Below, one piece after another: positions 31,811 to 39,241 of a stretch of DNA of 64,000 nt. The first letter of the stretch is position 1. The number at the start of each line of letters is the position of its first letter. The position numbers were made by a program, and so were the translations under genes. The notes below the pieces were generated by a model, which was not told the DNA's origin, ran no database searches, and saw only the letters and a program-made list of their open reading frames with translations. Origin of the DNA: Segniliparus sp051660745 (lineage in GTDB: Bacteria; Actinomycetota; Actinomycetes; Mycobacteriales; Mycobacteriaceae); assembly GCF_051660745.1 (NCBI RefSeq), contig NZ_JBOFQF010000026.1:1-64000 (forward strand), read 5' to 3'.

Positions 31811-32743
31811 TCAAGCAATCCCACAGGCCGCGTCGAGGGCATCCGCAGCAGGGGCATAGTCGCTTTTGAAGACCGCAGACCGATCATCCGTACCGGCCTG
31901 GTCCGTATATAACTTCGAAAGCTGCCGCATGGCTGCCACGAGAGCCTTCCCATTATCGGCAATGTCCGCGGAAAGCTGCTGCGCGATCTGCGCCTCTACG
32001 AGATCTGCCGCGTACTTGAAAACGATGCCGGTGTCTGCCGCCTGCCCAGCAAGCCATTGATCCGGGTCTTTCCACTGCGGGTCCGGATGACGCTCGTCGC
32101 CTCTTGTAGCAGCAGCAAAACGCTCCTTCGCGTCATCCGTCTGCTGGATCTGCTTCCCATACGCGCCGCAAAAAGCCTGTTTCGCCTGATCAGCGTTCGA
32201 TGCCGAGGCAACGGTCGGCTTCGGCGGCGTGGCATCGGAGGAACCCGTCGGGCACGCTTTCAGCAGTCCCTCCACAGCGGGCGTGTACTTATCGGCGCTC
32301 ACGTTCAGCTCCGCGCCCCCCTTGTGCTGGGCATAGAGGTTCGCCCGCTCCTGCAAGATCTGCACGAAGTCCATGAGCTTGCCCGCCAGATCTTTCGGCA
32401 CCTGCGGCGTGATCGCCCCTTCGATCTGGTCAGACGCGTACATGAAGATCACCGCAGCAGCATTCGCCGCATCCGTGGTCGGCTTGTCGTACTGGTTGCC
32501 CACGCGCTTCGGATCGTTGACCGCGTTCAAATATGTCTGGTTCGCCGTGTTCGAACTCGCCACCCCATCGCGGAACGCCGCGCACGCCGCCTTCTGCGCC
32601 GCAACCGCAGGATCCGCGCCCGGCGACACCGACGAAACAATCGTCACACGCGGAGCCTGAACCGGACTCCAACCACAACCCGTCACCAAAAAACCACCAG
32701 CAAGCAGCGCCAACACCCCACCCACAGAAAACCGACCCGTCAT
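31811..32743 (-). CDS. A-B fusion lipoprotein, copy 3
   Basis: 310 aa. Signal peptide MTGRFSVGGVLALLAGGFLVTGC (lipobox cysteine Cys23) differs from copy 2 by few residues. Domain A: QKAACAAFRDGVASSNTANQ, ending LLKAC. Domain B: KQAFCGAYGKQIQQTDDAKE, ending DAACGIA. Closest to copy 1 in both domains. The three fusion genes repeat with a 1000-bp period (identical block at 30541, 31541, 32541), which indicates recent tandem duplication. Same promoter box as copy 2. Confidence 0.75.
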   Translation of the reverse strand: MTGRFSVGGVLALLAGGFLVTGCGWSPVQAPRVTIVSSVSPGADPAVAAQKAACAAFRDGVASSNTANQTYLNAVNDPKRVGNQYDKPTTDAANAAAVIFMYASDQIEGAITPQVPKDLAGKLMDFVQILQERANLYAQHKGGAELNVSADKYTPAVEGLLKACPTGSSDATPPKPTVASASNADQAKQAFCGAYGKQIQQTDDAKERFAAATRGDERHPDPQWKDPDQWLAGQAADTGIVFKYAADLVEAQIAQQLSADIADNGKALVAAMRQLSKLYTDQAGTDDRSAVFKSDYAPAADALDAACGIA

Positions 32744-32750
32744 AATCCCG

Positions 32751-32760
32751 AGCCTAACAC
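32751..32760 (-). promoter_or_regulatory. leaderless promoter box of A-B lipoprotein 3
   Basis: GTGTTAGGCT on the minus strand, 7 nt before the ATG at 32743. It lies 13 nt from the stop of the preceding gene, so the lipoprotein can be expressed apart from it. Confidence 0.5.
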
Positions 32761-32773
32761 GCGAGGCTGGCGG

Positions 32774-33265
32774 CTACGCCTCGTAGTTCTCGACCATGCC
32801 CTCCCAGGCGCGGCGGGCCTCTTCCAGCACGCCGTACGTGTCGGACATGAGGACCGCGTCGAGGCTGCCGGGGTTTGGGCAGCCGAAGGACTGGGCCTGC
32901 TGCCAGTAGACGAGCACGATCTTGAAGAAGCCCGCGCGGCGCGACTGCACCCAGTCCGCGCCCTTGGCCAGGGCGGCGGCGGTCTCGCCCCAGTCCGCGA
33001 GGGCCGACTGGGCGTCCTGCGAGGCCTCCGCGAGCTCGGTGTGCATCCCGCGCTCCAACGCGCCCGCCGCGGCCTGCGCGGTCTTGGCCTTGAGCTCGGC
33101 GAGGTCGCCGTGCAGCTCCTCGACCTCGGCCTGGATCTCCTGCGCCAGGGCCGCGAGCTGCGTGAACTGCGCCTCGTCGAAGTCGGGGAAGTAGTGCTTC
33201 TGGTCGATGAGCTGGGCGGCGCTCTTCAGGTCGCCGGTCAGGTAGTCCATCGTCAACCCCGCCAT
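32774..33265 (-). CDS. helical protein, possible type VII secretion-associated
   Basis: 163 aa, cytosolic by prediction, no signal peptide. Mostly long amphipathic helices: MDYLTGDLKSAAQLIDQKHY, LAALAQEIQAEVEELHGDLAEL, then DWVQSRRAGFFKIVLVYWQQ and a C-terminal RRAWEGMVENYEA. The helix-turn-helix length, the ADWGETAAAL segment and its neighbours recall WXG100/LXG-type secreted partners, but no clear WxG or YxxxD/E signal is seen. Family not recognised. The gene lies between the 378-aa gene and the lipoproteins on the same strand. Confidence 0.5.
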   Translation of the reverse strand: MAGLTMDYLTGDLKSAAQLIDQKHYFPDFDEAQFTQLAALAQEIQAEVEELHGDLAELKAKTAQAAAGALERGMHTELAEASQDAQSALADWGETAAALAKGADWVQSRRAGFFKIVLVYWQQAQSFGCPNPGSLDAVLMSDTYGVLEEARRAWEGMVENYEA

Positions 33266-33347
33266 GAGCTCCCGTTCCTTTCTCGAACGGCGCGTTCGGC
33301 GCCGAGCAGATCAATACCGACCATCATCGGGCAACCCGGCCGTCCTG

Positions 33348-34484
33348 TCAACCCTCGCGCGGGCCCGCCGGGGACTCCCTCGGCGGGGGCCGGTTGTGGC
33401 CCACGAGGAGGGTGCGGGACTGGACGTACTCCTCGGCGGCAGGCTCCGCCCACTCCTGCAGCGGATGGCGCGCGAGCAGCTCCAACACGGTGGGGCGGGG
33501 CGGTCGGGTCTGCTTGGTGTCCCGGCCCCACCGGGTCACCTGGGTGTACTGCTCGATGTAGCGCTCGTATGCCCCTGAGGTCCATTCGTCCTCGGAGCCG
33601 CGCTGGGTGAGGACCGCGTCGTCGTGCGCGGCCCACTGCGCGAACACCAGGTCGCGCTCGGAGGAGGCCGGGGCGGAGGAACCGACGACGAGGAGGGACC
33701 ACGGGTCCACCTCGACGGCGAGGCCGACCCCGAACTCCTCGTTCTCCAGCGCGTAGACGCACTCCACCGCGAGCGACCAGGGGGCGGGGCTGGTCCGGCC
33801 CTGGCGGCGCACCAGCTCGCGGTAGCGGGACACGGGGTCTTCGGTCAGGGCCGCGACCGCGTCGAGCTCCTTGAGCCGCTCCTCGGCGCGCGCCTTGTTC
33901 CGCACGAGCGAGGACTTGTCGACCGCGCACAGCTCGACGAACTCGGGCGGGACCGCCGTGACCAGCTCCACCAGGCCGTTCGCGGGCTTGGGCGCGCCTT
34001 TCGCCTTGCCGCGCTCCTGCCAGTCCTCCTCGGCGAGCCGGTCGCGCAGCGCATCGGCCCGGCGCTGCTCGTCCTTGGGCAACCGCGCGCCGAGGCCGAA
34101 GCCCGCTTGCAGCGCGCTCGCGCCCAAGAACGCGGTGTTCCAGGCGTGCAGCGCGGCTTTGGACGCGGCGGAGCCGTGGTCGAGGAGCACGCCCGCGGGC
34201 CAGCCGCCCACCAGCATCTGGGCGACCTGCGCCGCGCCGCTGAACCCTTGGCCGACGCCGGAGAACAGCCGCTGGGCCTGGTCCGCGAGGGTCCCGCGCC
34301 GCCCGACGACCCGCTGGTACAAGTCGGGGAAGTCGGCCCCGAGCTCGGAGACGCCGCGCTCGTGCAAGTCCAGGGCGGGGATCGGCACGGGCTCGGGCAG
34401 GCCTGCGGGCGGGCCGTACTGGCCCGCGCGGCCGAGCGCCTCGAGAGAGACCCGTCCGGCGAACGGGTTGTAGAGCAGGCCCAT
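33348..34484 (-). CDS. hypothetical 378-aa protein of the toxin/lipoprotein island
   Basis: 378 aa, no signal peptide. The N-terminus is MGLLYNPFAGRVSLEALG. A Gly/Ala-rich hydrophobic stretch (FSGAAQVAQMLVGGWPAGV... LHAWNTAFLGASALQAGFG) about residues 80-135 may touch membranes. A charged linker follows, then a C-terminal globular region with LAVECVYALENEEFGVGLAVEVDPW and EYVQSRTLL. The last segment is similar in style to the 797-aa neighbour, which suggests related domains. Unrecognised. It starts 26 nt after the 110-aa gene stop, so probably co-transcribed. Confidence 0.5.
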   Translation of the reverse strand: MGLLYNPFAGRVSLEALGRAGQYGPPAGLPEPVPIPALDLHERGVSELGADFPDLYQRVVGRRGTLADQAQRLFSGVGQGFSGAAQVAQMLVGGWPAGVLLDHGSAASKAALHAWNTAFLGASALQAGFGLGARLPKDEQRRADALRDRLAEEDWQERGKAKGAPKPANGLVELVTAVPPEFVELCAVDKSSLVRNKARAEERLKELDAVAALTEDPVSRYRELVRRQGRTSPAPWSLAVECVYALENEEFGVGLAVEVDPWSLLVVGSSAPASSERDLVFAQWAAHDDAVLTQRGSEDEWTSGAYERYIEQYTQVTRWGRDTKQTRPPRPTVLELLARHPLQEWAEPAAEEYVQSRTLLVGHNRPPPRESPAGPREG

Positions 34485-34510
34485 TTCTCGAAGCCTACCC
34501 GCAGCGGGCC

Positions 34511-34843
34511 TTAGATCTCGCGGCCGACTTCGGCGAGTTGGCCTGCGGAGGAGCCGTCGTGCTCGTCCTGCACCCCGACGCCCGCGCGGGTCTTGGCGAT
34601 CAATCCGTCCAGCCGTGCCACGAAGCTGTCCATCTGCCCCACGCGGTTGGCGGTGTGCGATTCGAGCACCCGCCGCGCGGACGCGCCGATGGCGTTGTCC
34701 GGGTACTGCACGCCGGTCGAGGCCTCGTGGAAGCGCTCGGCGAGGCCCACCGCCTTGTGCGCGATGTCGTCGGCCCGGTTCAACAGGGCCGCGACCTCGT
34801 CGTGGATGTGCCCCGCGTCGGCGTTCTCGATCCCGCTCGCCAT
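34511..34843 (-). CDS. small helical protein, EspC/WXG100-like
   Basis: 110 aa from ATG at 34843 (GAGG 6 nt upstream); ATG at 34855 is the alternative. Size and layout fit small type VII secretion substrates of the EspC (DUF2580) kind: helix (HIHDEVAALLNRADDIAHKAVGLAERF), a turn with YPDNAIGAS, a second helix (ESHTANRVGQMDSFVARLDGLIAK) and a flexible C-terminus. No WxG tryptophan is present, so a true WXG100 is unlikely. First gene of a minus-strand run with the 378-aa and 163-aa genes. Confidence 0.5.
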   Translation of the reverse strand: MASGIENADAGHIHDEVAALLNRADDIAHKAVGLAERFHEASTGVQYPDNAIGASARRVLESHTANRVGQMDSFVARLDGLIAKTRAGVGVQDEHDGSSAGQLAEVGREI

Positions 34844-34996
34844 ATCGGCCCTCATTTCCGCCTCGTCGCCCTCGATTCCCGTTGGAATCCCTGGAATCGC
34901 TAGAATCTCTGTGCCGACGAGGCTACCGCATCCCCCGGACCTGCACAAGAGTTGCCAAAACGGGCGGGCGGGCCGCGAAGCGCGCGGCCCCCTGCC

Positions 34997-35512
34997 TCAC
35001 TTGCAGGTGGCGGCCAGCTTGTCGGCCACGCCTTCCCATTGCGCGGCATTCGGGTCGAGCCGGTCCGGGCCCGCATGCCCGCCGAGCAAGGCCGCCCGGT
35101 CACGGGCGAGCTGCACGAACTGCTTGAACTGGGCGGCGAGGGCCGGGTCGAGCTGCGGCTTGGCCGTGTTCGCCTCGACGTCCTTGGCGACATAAGCGAG
35201 GATGACCGCCGCGTTGTCCGCCGCATCGCTCACCGGCCTGGTCCACTGCCCTTGCGGGCGCTTCGGGTCCTCTGCGGCGTGGTGGAAGCCGCTGTCCGCC
35301 ACCCGCGCGTTCTCCACCGCCTTGTTGAAGACCGCGCAGGCGGCAGTCTTTGCCGAGGCCGCCTCCAACGCCGAGGGGGCCTTGCTCGAGCTCGCGGCGG
35401 CGGCGCTGCTGGGCGACGGCCCGGACGCGCCGCTCCTGTCGCAGCCAGCGAGGCCGAAACTTGCGGCAATGACAACGACGGCGCCAACGGCAAAAGGAGA
35501 TCCCACGAACAT
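34997..35512 (-). CDS. single A-domain lipoprotein
   Basis: 171 aa. Lipobox ASFGLAGC (Cys24), Ser/Ala-rich spacer, then one domain starting KTAACAVFNKAVENARVADS with PKRPQGQW, VSDAADNAAVILAYVAKDVEA, and ending KLAATCK. These blocks match domain A of the fusion lipoproteins (CAAFRDGVASSNTANQ; DAANAAAVI). This is the only stand-alone A domain in the window. TATGCT ends 6 nt before the ATG, again predicting a leaderless transcript. Confidence 0.7.
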   Translation of the reverse strand: MFVGSPFAVGAVVVIAASFGLAGCDRSGASGPSPSSAAAASSSKAPSALEAASAKTAACAVFNKAVENARVADSGFHHAAEDPKRPQGQWTRPVSDAADNAAVILAYVAKDVEANTAKPQLDPALAAQFKQFVQLARDRAALLGGHAGPDRLDPNAAQWEGVADKLAATCK

Positions 35513-35518
35513 GGCCCG

Positions 35519-35524
35519 AGCATA
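35519..35524 (-). promoter_or_regulatory. leaderless -10 box of the A-domain lipoprotein
   Basis: TATGCT on the minus strand followed by CGGGCC and the ATG at 35512. The same GGTATGCT sequence lies 51-60 nt upstream of the first possible ATG of the two B-domain genes at 36108 and 36733. Confidence 0.45.
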
Positions 35525-35598
35525 CCGGCCCGCTCGGCAGCCCTCCGCACGAGGAGACGCCGAGGCGGGCGTTGCCCCTGGCGTTCGCCCGGCGGGGG

Positions 35599-36108
35599 TC
35601 AGGCGATGCCGCAGAGCTTGTCGATGGCCTCGGCCGTTGCCCCGTACTCCTCTTTCGACACGCGCTCTAGTTGTGTGGCCTGGTGGTTGGTGTAAATGTC
35701 TTGCAGTTTGCGCATCGACGCGACGAGCGCCTCGGCTTTCTCGCCCAGATCGGCTGGCAGCGAGGGCGCAATCTGGGCTTCCAGCGTTCCGGCGGCGTAG
35801 CCGAAAACAATCCCCGCGTCGTCTGCCGAGTCAGAGACCCATTTGTCGGGATCGCCCCACTGCGGTTTCGGGTGCTGCTCGTCCCCGGTCGCGGCAGCGA
35901 TAAAGCGACCCGTCGCGTCCTCGGTCTTCTGGATCTCCTGCGCGTACACGGCGCAGAACGCCTTCTTCGCCGCAGCCGCGTCGACCGTGGCGGCCGCCCC
36001 TGCGGGGGCCTCCCGCGCCACCGTGACCACTCGGGGCTCGTACAGATGCGAGCAGCCCGCGACACCCAAAACCAGCCCGCCGAGCACCATCGCCATGAAC
36101 ACCCGCAC
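35599..36108 (-). CDS. single B-domain lipoprotein 1
   Basis: 169 aa from GTG at 36108, preferred to the ATG 15 nt upstream because AGGAGG then sits 6 nt before the start. Lipobox VLGVAGC. Spacer SHLYEPRVVTVAREAPAG is shared almost unchanged with the next two genes. Domain B starts KKAFCAVYAQEIQKTEDATG and has QWGDPDKWVSDSADDAGIVFGY, ending DKLCGIA. It aligns with domain B of the fusion lipoproteins. One cysteine at each end of the domain. Confidence 0.7.
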   Translation of the reverse strand: MRVFMAMVLGGLVLGVAGCSHLYEPRVVTVAREAPAGAAATVDAAAAKKAFCAVYAQEIQKTEDATGRFIAAATGDEQHPKPQWGDPDKWVSDSADDAGIVFGYAAGTLEAQIAPSLPADLGEKAEALVASMRKLQDIYTNHQATQLERVSKEEYGATAEAIDKLCGIA

Positions 36109-36220
36109 CGCAGCCCTCCTCATATCCAGACATCGCCCAGCACGCCGACGACGACAAAACCAGAACCCACGACCACGCGCCCAGCATACCGGCCCGGGCC
36201 ACGGGCGCCGAGAGGCGAGA

Positions 36221-36733
36221 TCAAGCCGCCCCGCAGAGCCTGTCGATGTCGTCTGCCGTCGGGCCGTATTGGTGCAACGTCTCGTCCTTGACCGTCGCCA
36301 CCGCCTTATGCTGGCGGTAGAGCTCGCCCAGCTTCCGCATGGACGCGACGAGGTCTTTCGCCTTCGCGCTCAGATCACCGGGCAATGAAGATGCGATCTG
36401 GCCTTCGAGCGCGTCGGCCGCATAGCCGAAGACAATGCTCGCGTCATCGGCCATATCCCGGAACCAGTGGTCCGGGTCGTCCCAATTGGTGTCCGGGTGC
36501 TGCTCGTCCCCCGCAGAGGCTGCGCCAAACCGAGTTGTCGCGTCCTCGGTCTTCTGGATCTCCTGGTCGAACACGGCGCAGAACGCCTTCTTCGCCGCAG
36601 CCGCGTCGACCGGGGCCGCCGCCGTGGCGGGGGCCTCCCGCGCCACCGTGACCACCCGGGGCTCGTACAGATGCGAGCAGCCCGCGAAGCACAAAGCCAG
36701 CCCGCCGAGCACCATCGCCATGAACGCCCGCAC
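36221..36733 (-). CDS. single B-domain lipoprotein 2
   Basis: 170 aa from GTG at 36733 with AGGAGG 6 nt upstream (ATG at 36748 as alternative). Lipobox ALCFAGC, the same SHLYEPRVVTVAREAPA spacer, domain B starting KKAFCAVFDQEIQKTEDATT with NWDDPDHWFRDMADDASIVF and ending DRLCGAA. Its 5' region, including a TATGCT box and about 50 nt of leader, is nearly identical to that of B-domain gene 1, so promoter and gene were duplicated together. Confidence 0.7.
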   Translation of the reverse strand: MRAFMAMVLGGLALCFAGCSHLYEPRVVTVAREAPATAAAPVDAAAAKKAFCAVFDQEIQKTEDATTRFGAASAGDEQHPDTNWDDPDHWFRDMADDASIVFGYAADALEGQIASSLPGDLSAKAKDLVASMRKLGELYRQHKAVATVKDETLHQYGPTADDIDRLCGAA

Positions 36734-36837
36734 CGCAGCCCTCCTCATATCCAGACATCGCCCACGACGACAAAACCAGAACCCACGACCACGCGCCCAG
36801 CATACCGGCCCAGGCCGCAGCCGTCGCGCGGCAGGAT

Positions 36838-37347
36838 TCAGGCCAATCCGCAGAGCTTGTCGATATCGTTCGCCGTCGGGCCGTACTGCTCGGTGGACTC
36901 GGCTTTGAGGTCTCGCACAGCCGAATGCCGCGCATAGAGGTCCTGGAGCGTGCGCATCGACGCGACGAGGGCCTGCGCCTTCACGCGCAGATCGCCGGGC
37001 AGCGACGACGCGATCTGCGGCTCCACGGCGTCCGCCGCATAGCCGAAGATGATGCTCGCGTCATCGGCCATGTCGCTGAACCAATGGTCCGGGTCGTCCC
37101 AATTGGTGTCCGGATGCAGCTCGTCCCCCGCAGAAGCTGCGATAAACCGATCGGTGGCGCTTTCCACCTTCCGGACCTCCTGCGCGTACACGGCGCAGAA
37201 CGCCTTCTTCGCCGCAGCCGCGTCGACCGGGGCAGTCGCCCCGGCGGGGGCCTCCCGGGCCACTGTGACCACCCGGGGCTCGTACAGATGCGAGCAGCCC
37301 GCGACGCCGACGGCCACCGAGAGCACTCCGAACAGCGCACGTCGCAT
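36838..37347 (-). CDS. single B-domain lipoprotein 3
   Basis: 169 aa from ATG at 37347, with GGAGGAGG upstream. Signal peptide MRRALFGVLSVAVGVAGC (lipobox), then SHLYEPRVVTVAREAPAGA and domain B (KKAFCAVYAQEVRKVESATD; NWDDPDHWFSDMADDASIIF; ends DKLCGLA). It is closest to B-domain protein 2 in its centre. First gene, in transcriptional order, of the minus-strand lipoprotein island. Function unknown. Confidence 0.7.
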   Translation of the reverse strand: MRRALFGVLSVAVGVAGCSHLYEPRVVTVAREAPAGATAPVDAAAAKKAFCAVYAQEVRKVESATDRFIAASAGDELHPDTNWDDPDHWFSDMADDASIIFGYAADAVEPQIASSLPGDLRVKAQALVASMRTLQDLYARHSAVRDLKAESTEQYGPTANDIDKLCGLA

Positions 37348-37458
37348 CCGATCCTCCTCCGCAATCCCGACACCCCTCGGGCGCACACGCGGCCATCCTC
37401 CCGCATCCCGAGAATGCTGTCAATCCGAGCTTTCCGCCGACGAACGGCCCGCGCGCAG

Positions 37459-38907
37459 CTAGCGCAGCAGGCCCTCGATCGGGCCCGCCGCGAAGTTCAC
37501 CAGGAACGCCACCGCCACGACGGCGAGCAGGGGGTGCACCTCGCGCCAGCGCCCCGTCCCGACGCGCAGCAGCACCCACGCGATGCAGCCGACGCCGATG
37601 CCGTCCGCGATGGAGTAGGTGAACGGCATCGCCACGATGGTCAAGAACGCGGGCAGGGCGACTTCGAACTTGGCGAAGTCGATCTCGCGGACGTTGCCGA
37701 TCATCATCGCCCCCACCACGACCAGCGCGGGGGTCGCGGCCTCGACCGGCACCACCTTGTAGAGCGGGGTGAGGAACATGGCCAAGAGGAAGAGTGCCCC
37801 GGTGACGACATTGGCGAGGCCGGTGCGCGCGCCCTCCCCGATGCCGGTGGCGGACTCGACGAACACGGTGTTCGAGGAGGCGGAGCCCGCGCCGCCCGCG
37901 ACCGCGCCGAACCCCTCGACGGTGAGCGCGCGGCCCAGGCGCGGCAGCGACCCGTCCGGGTTGATCAGCCCGGCCTGTTTGCCGAGCCCGGCCATCGTGC
38001 CCATCGCGTCGAAGAAATTCGCGAGGAGCAGGGTGAACACGAGGAGGGCCGCCCCGAGGACGCTCATATGGTGGAAGACTCCGAGCACGCTGAACTGCCC
38101 GAGCAGGGACAGGTCGGGCACGGAGAGCACCGCCGTCGGCGGGGCGGGGACGGTGAGGCCCCAGCCTTTCGGGCCGGGCCCGAGCTTCGCGAACGCCTGC
38201 ACGGCGAGGGAGACGGCGGTCATCGCGACGATGCCGATCAGGATCCCGCCGCGCACCTTGCGCGCCACCAGCACCGCCATGAGCCCCAGCCCGACCGCGA
38301 AGACGAGCGTCGGCAGGCTGGCGATGGACCCGCCGATGCCCAGGCCCAGGGGGACGGTGGTCCCCGCCGCGTCGGGGACCCGGCGGACGAACCCCGCGTC
38401 CACGAGCCCGATGAGCGTGATGAAGCAGCCGATGCCCGCCGCGATGGCCGCGCGCATCTCGGGCGGGATCGCGTGGAAGACGGCTTCGCGCAGGCCGCTG
38501 GCCCCGAGCAGCACGATGAGCAGGCCCTCGACGACCACCAGGCCCATGGCCTCGGGCCAGCTGACCTTGAGGACCACGCTGGTCGCGAGGAGCGCGTTGA
38601 TGCCGAGGCCCGCCGCGAACGCGAACGGGTAGTTGGCGACGACCCCGAAGAGCAGGCACATCCCGCCCGCGACGAACGCCGTGACGGCGGCGACCTGGTC
38701 GATGGAGAGGGCGTGGCCCAGCACGTCCGGCTTGCCGCCGAGGATGAGCGGGTTGAGCACCACGATGTAGCTCATCGCGACGAAGGTGACCGCGCCGCCG
38801 CGCAGCTCGGCGCCGACGCTGGAGCCCCGCTCGGTGATGGAGAAGAACCGGTCCACCGCCGACAGCGGCGTGTTGCGCGTGCCCTCGGCGGGCAGGGTCG
38901 TGCTCAT
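37459..38907 (-). CDS. NCS2-family purine permease (AzgA/GhxP-like)
   Basis: 482 aa with 12-14 predicted helices. NCS2 hallmarks of the adenine/guanine/hypoxanthine branch: GLGINALLATSVV in helix 3, NFFDAMGTMAGLGKQAG around the half-helix, ESATGIGEGARTGLANVVTG, and VEAATPALVVVGAMM. It would import nucleobases with protons. Position next to the DUF2530 gene differs from Mtb, so it is not part of the conserved block. Substrate unproven. Confidence 0.88.
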   Translation of the reverse strand: MSTTLPAEGTRNTPLSAVDRFFSITERGSSVGAELRGGAVTFVAMSYIVVLNPLILGGKPDVLGHALSIDQVAAVTAFVAGGMCLLFGVVANYPFAFAAGLGINALLATSVVLKVSWPEAMGLVVVEGLLIVLLGASGLREAVFHAIPPEMRAAIAAGIGCFITLIGLVDAGFVRRVPDAAGTTVPLGLGIGGSIASLPTLVFAVGLGLMAVLVARKVRGGILIGIVAMTAVSLAVQAFAKLGPGPKGWGLTVPAPPTAVLSVPDLSLLGQFSVLGVFHHMSVLGAALLVFTLLLANFFDAMGTMAGLGKQAGLINPDGSLPRLGRALTVEGFGAVAGGAGSASSNTVFVESATGIGEGARTGLANVVTGALFLLAMFLTPLYKVVPVEAATPALVVVGAMMIGNVREIDFAKFEVALPAFLTIVAMPFTYSIADGIGVGCIAWVLLRVGTGRWREVHPLLAVVAVAFLVNFAAGPIEGLLR

Positions 38908-38940
38908 GCGCCGACCTTAACGGGCGAGTACGGTTGACGC

Positions 38941-39195
38941 ATGGCGAACGAGCGGACCGAGCGAGCGCAGCCCGTTGAGCTGGGACAAAGGTGGAAAGAC
39001 CCCGCCCCCGTCGTGATCGCGATCAGCGCGCTCTGGCTCCTCGGCCTCTTCGCGGCGCTGGCGACCGGCCACTGGTCGGGCTGGGGCGAGGCCTGCCTCG
39101 CCGGGCTCGTGGTGGGGACGCTCGGGTTCGCGCTGTTCCTCAGCCAGCGCCGCGCCGCGCGGCGCGGCGACCGCACAGCGCAGCGGGGGCTATAG
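38941..39195 (+). CDS. DUF2530 small membrane protein (Rv0879c-like)
   Basis: 84 aa. A soluble start (RTERAQPVELGQRWKDPAPV), two hydrophobic segments (VIAISALWLLGLFAAL and ACLAGLVVGTLGFALFL) and a basic cytoplasmic tail SQRRAARRGDR. Matches the actinobacterial DUF2530 layout. Divergent from the purine permease with 33 nt between starts, so at least one is likely leaderless. Function unknown. Confidence 0.8.
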   Translation: MANERTERAQPVELGQRWKDPAPVVIAISALWLLGLFAALATGHWSGWGEACLAGLVVGTLGFALFLSQRRAARRGDRTAQRGL

Positions 39196-39241
39196 GGGCA
39201 GCGGGGTTTGTCGGCGCGCGGGCTCGCCGGGGCCGCGCGGC

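Noticed and set aside
35599..37347. Pseudogene fragments of the fusion lipoproteins
   Set aside because: Each single-domain gene has its own signal peptide, lipobox and ribosome site or promoter, so they are intact genes.
36925..38937. Plus-strand frame opposite the purine permease
   Set aside because: The permease motifs on the minus strand are unambiguous; the mirror has acidic/His-rich filler.
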